Below are positions 62,103-64,000 of a stretch of 64,000 bases of DNA, one piece after another. Under the pieces are notes generated by a model. That model searched no databases. It saw nothing but the letters and a program-made list of their open reading frames with translations, and was not told the origin of the DNA. The stretch is from Paenibacillus silagei (GTDB taxonomy: Bacteria > Bacillota > Bacilli > Paenibacillales > Paenibacillaceae). The first letter of the stretch is position 1. The number at the start of each line of letters is the position of its first letter. Both the position numbers and the translations under genes were made by a program. The DNA is taken from contig NZ_JAGGLV010000005.1 in NCBI RefSeq assembly GCF_017874735.1, positions 248,001 to 312,000 on the forward strand, given 5' to 3'.

Positions 62103-62923
62103 ATCTTGTAGTTGTATATACCGTTGCCATTGTTGTGATCTTAATTTGGATCGGCGCACGGCGCAATCCGCTGATGGCCTTAGTTGAAATCGGGAGAGAG
62201 CTGCTGAGATCCTATAAATTCACACTCATTATTATAGGCATGTTCAGCATTCTTGCCCTGAATAAATATGAGCTGCAGATCGAAGAAAAGATGCGGCTGA
62301 CCGCAGATTACACAGGTTTTATCTTCGGCCTGGAGGGGCATTTCGTCCGGATGGTTCAAGAGCTGTTCTACGCTCCCTGGCTGACACCGGTGATTGTCTT
62401 CTTCTATATCTTCATGCTGCAGGCCGTGCTGGCAGCCTCACTGGGGATCTATCTGCTGGACAAAAACCGTGTGATCCTCTATGCGACCTGCTACACCATT
62501 ATTTTAACCTATGCTATCGCTATTCCGTTCTATCTGTACTTTCCGGTCAATGAGGTGTGGTCCTATGCGCCTGCCGGGGTTCGGTTCATCATGCTGGATG
62601 TTTTCCCGAAGTTTGAACAGGAATACCGGCCGCTATCCGGCCTCAATAACTGCTTCCCGAGCCTACATACCGCTATCTCCGTATCCATGGCTCTGCTCGC
62701 TTACCGCTCAGGCAACCGCCGCTGGATGGTGATCAGTACAATCTCAGCCGTTATTATCGTGTTTGGAATCTTCTATCTCGGCATTCACTGGCTGACCGAC
62801 ATGATTGGCGGCACCCTGCTGGCTGTACTGTCCACGGCTATCGCCGTACCGCTTGCCAGGCTTACCCTGCGCAGCGGGGAACAGGGCTTGAGAGTGCGGG
62901 GCCGGGTCACCAATACACGTTAA
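62099..62923 (+). CDS. PAP2-family phosphatase / Aur1-like phosphotransferase
   Basis: This polytopic protein has about 274 residues and six helices. The PAP2 triad is present: KFEQEYRPLSG, the central NNCFPSLHTAISVSM (PSxHT) and the last motif LGIHWLTDMIGG. The wide spacing and the FPSLHT motif resemble the PAP2_3 branch of inositol-phosphorylceramide synthase (Aur1)-like proteins. ATG 62099 overlaps a short leader frame; an in-frame TTG at 62084 (11 nt from GGAGG) is the alternative start. The substrate is a lipid phosphate by inference. Confidence 0.87.
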   Translation: MNLVVVYTVAIVVILIWIGARRNPLMALVEIGRELLRSYKFTLIIIGMFSILALNKYELQIEEKMRLTADYTGFIFGLEGHFVRMVQELFYAPWLTPVIVFFYIFMLQAVLAASLGIYLLDKNRVILYATCYTIILTYAIAIPFYLYFPVNEVWSYAPAGVRFIMLDVFPKFEQEYRPLSGLNNCFPSLHTAISVSMALLAYRSGNRRWMVISTISAVIIVFGIFYLGIHWLTDMIGGTLLAVLSTAIAVPLARLTLRSGEQGLRVRGRVTNTR

Positions 62924-62950
62924 GGCCCTCAATTCCGTATATGACGTATA

Positions 62951-62990
62951 AAAAAATCGGCGTTCTCTCGTAAGAGAAACGCCGATTTTT
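62951..62990. terminator. Bidirectional terminator between PAP2 gene and yajC
   Basis: AAAAATCGGCGTT and AACGCCGATTTTT form a long stem with A and T runs on both sides. Confidence 0.92.
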
Positions 62991-63011
62991 ATGTAATTTA
63001 GCAGAGAACTA

Positions 63012-63326
63012 CTACATCTTGTCTTCTACTTCCACAACTGCGTGACTGATCGAGCCCCGGTCAAACGTCAATCGGGTTACATCATTAACCCGCAGAATAA
63101 CGATGTCATCCGAAATCTCCATGATCGTTCCGTGCAGACCGCCGATGGTAACTACCTTATCGCCCTTCTTCAGCGCTTTGAGCATTCCGTTGCGTGCCTT
63201 GGTCTTCTTCTGCTGCGGACGAATCAGCAGGAAGTAGAACACAACAAACATCAGGACAAACGGACCTACCAGACCCAGTATGCTGCCTCCGCCGCCTGTA
63301 CCTGCCGCCATATAAAACTGTGACAT
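63012..63326 (-). CDS. yajC: Preprotein translocase subunit YajC
   Basis: The 104-residue protein has one membrane helix (about 15-38) with FYFLLIRPQQKKTK and a cytoplasmic domain LKKGDKVVTIGGLHGTIMEI, the YajC signature. It associates with SecDF. In B. subtilis (yrbF) it also follows tgt, as here. Confidence 0.95.
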   Translation of the reverse strand: MSQFYMAAGTGGGGSILGLVGPFVLMFVVFYFLLIRPQQKKTKARNGMLKALKKGDKVVTIGGLHGTIMEISDDIVILRVNDVTRLTFDRGSISHAVVEVEDKM

Positions 63327-63371
63327 ATCATTTCCCCCCTTTCAAGAATAAACATGAACACTCCGTACTCT

Positions 63372-64000
<629 letters not shown>

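Overview
The window looks like a chromosomal segment of a spore-forming, low-GC Gram-positive bacterium, most likely Paenibacillus or a close relative. The evidence is AGGAGG-type ribosome sites with frequent GTG/TTG starts, sporulation and competence genes (spoVB, comN), an SLH-anchored glucanase, secreted GH9 and GH48 cellulases with CBM3 modules, and a gene order that follows the Bacillus subtilis block rarA-tcdA-aspS-hisS-dtd-relA-apt-recJ-secDF-comN-spoVB-yrbG-yrzE-yajC-tgt.

Layout. Positions 1-6424: a truncated GH94-type phosphorylase and a very large SLH-GH16-CBM surface glucanase. Positions 7-9 kb: a zinc-ribbon protein, a PRC-barrel protein and cysteine desulfurase iscS. Positions 9.2-24 kb form an accessory stretch: DUF523, SRAP peptidase, a GH13 amylase, GNAT, a LexA-controlled Y-family polymerase operon, lipoproteins, a VanZ-like protein, an O-acylation operon (SGNH hydrolase, MBOAT, DHHW protein, DUF4358 lipoprotein) and a two-component system. 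Positions 24-26 kb carry cymR and, divergently, mnmA. Positions 26-32 kb carry a GH9-GH48 cellulase operon preceded by a 20-codon leader ORF. Positions 32-41 kb hold rarA, a CD3324-type regulator, an MCP, helD and a purine permease. Positions 41-64 kb hold the conserved translation, stringent-response, secretion and sporulation block, including a T-box in front of hisS-aspS-tcdA and a partial tgt at the right edge.

How genes work together. iscS and mnmA make 2-thiouridine in tRNA, and CymR controls cysteine metabolism; these are neighbours in B. subtilis but here lie 15 kb apart. GH9 and GH48 are a classic synergistic cellulase pair; with the GH16 glucanase, GH13 amylase and GH94 phosphorylase they indicate plant or fungal polysaccharide use. 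The MBOAT/DHHW/SGNH operon probably O-acylates a cell-surface glycan.

The non-coding structure is the most unusual part. Three tandem arrays of 51-52 bp hairpin units share a T-rich loop and a GC-rich spacer but have different stems. A roughly 100 bp palindromic element recurs in intergenic gaps, often directly after terminator T-runs. A third, decayed repeat family built around a GTCCGTTA-like motif occurs at three loci. Several short ORFs with good ribosome sites (32009-32071, 34092-34232, 47306-47461, 62079-62102) sit in leaders or gaps and would be missed by ordinary length cut-offs.
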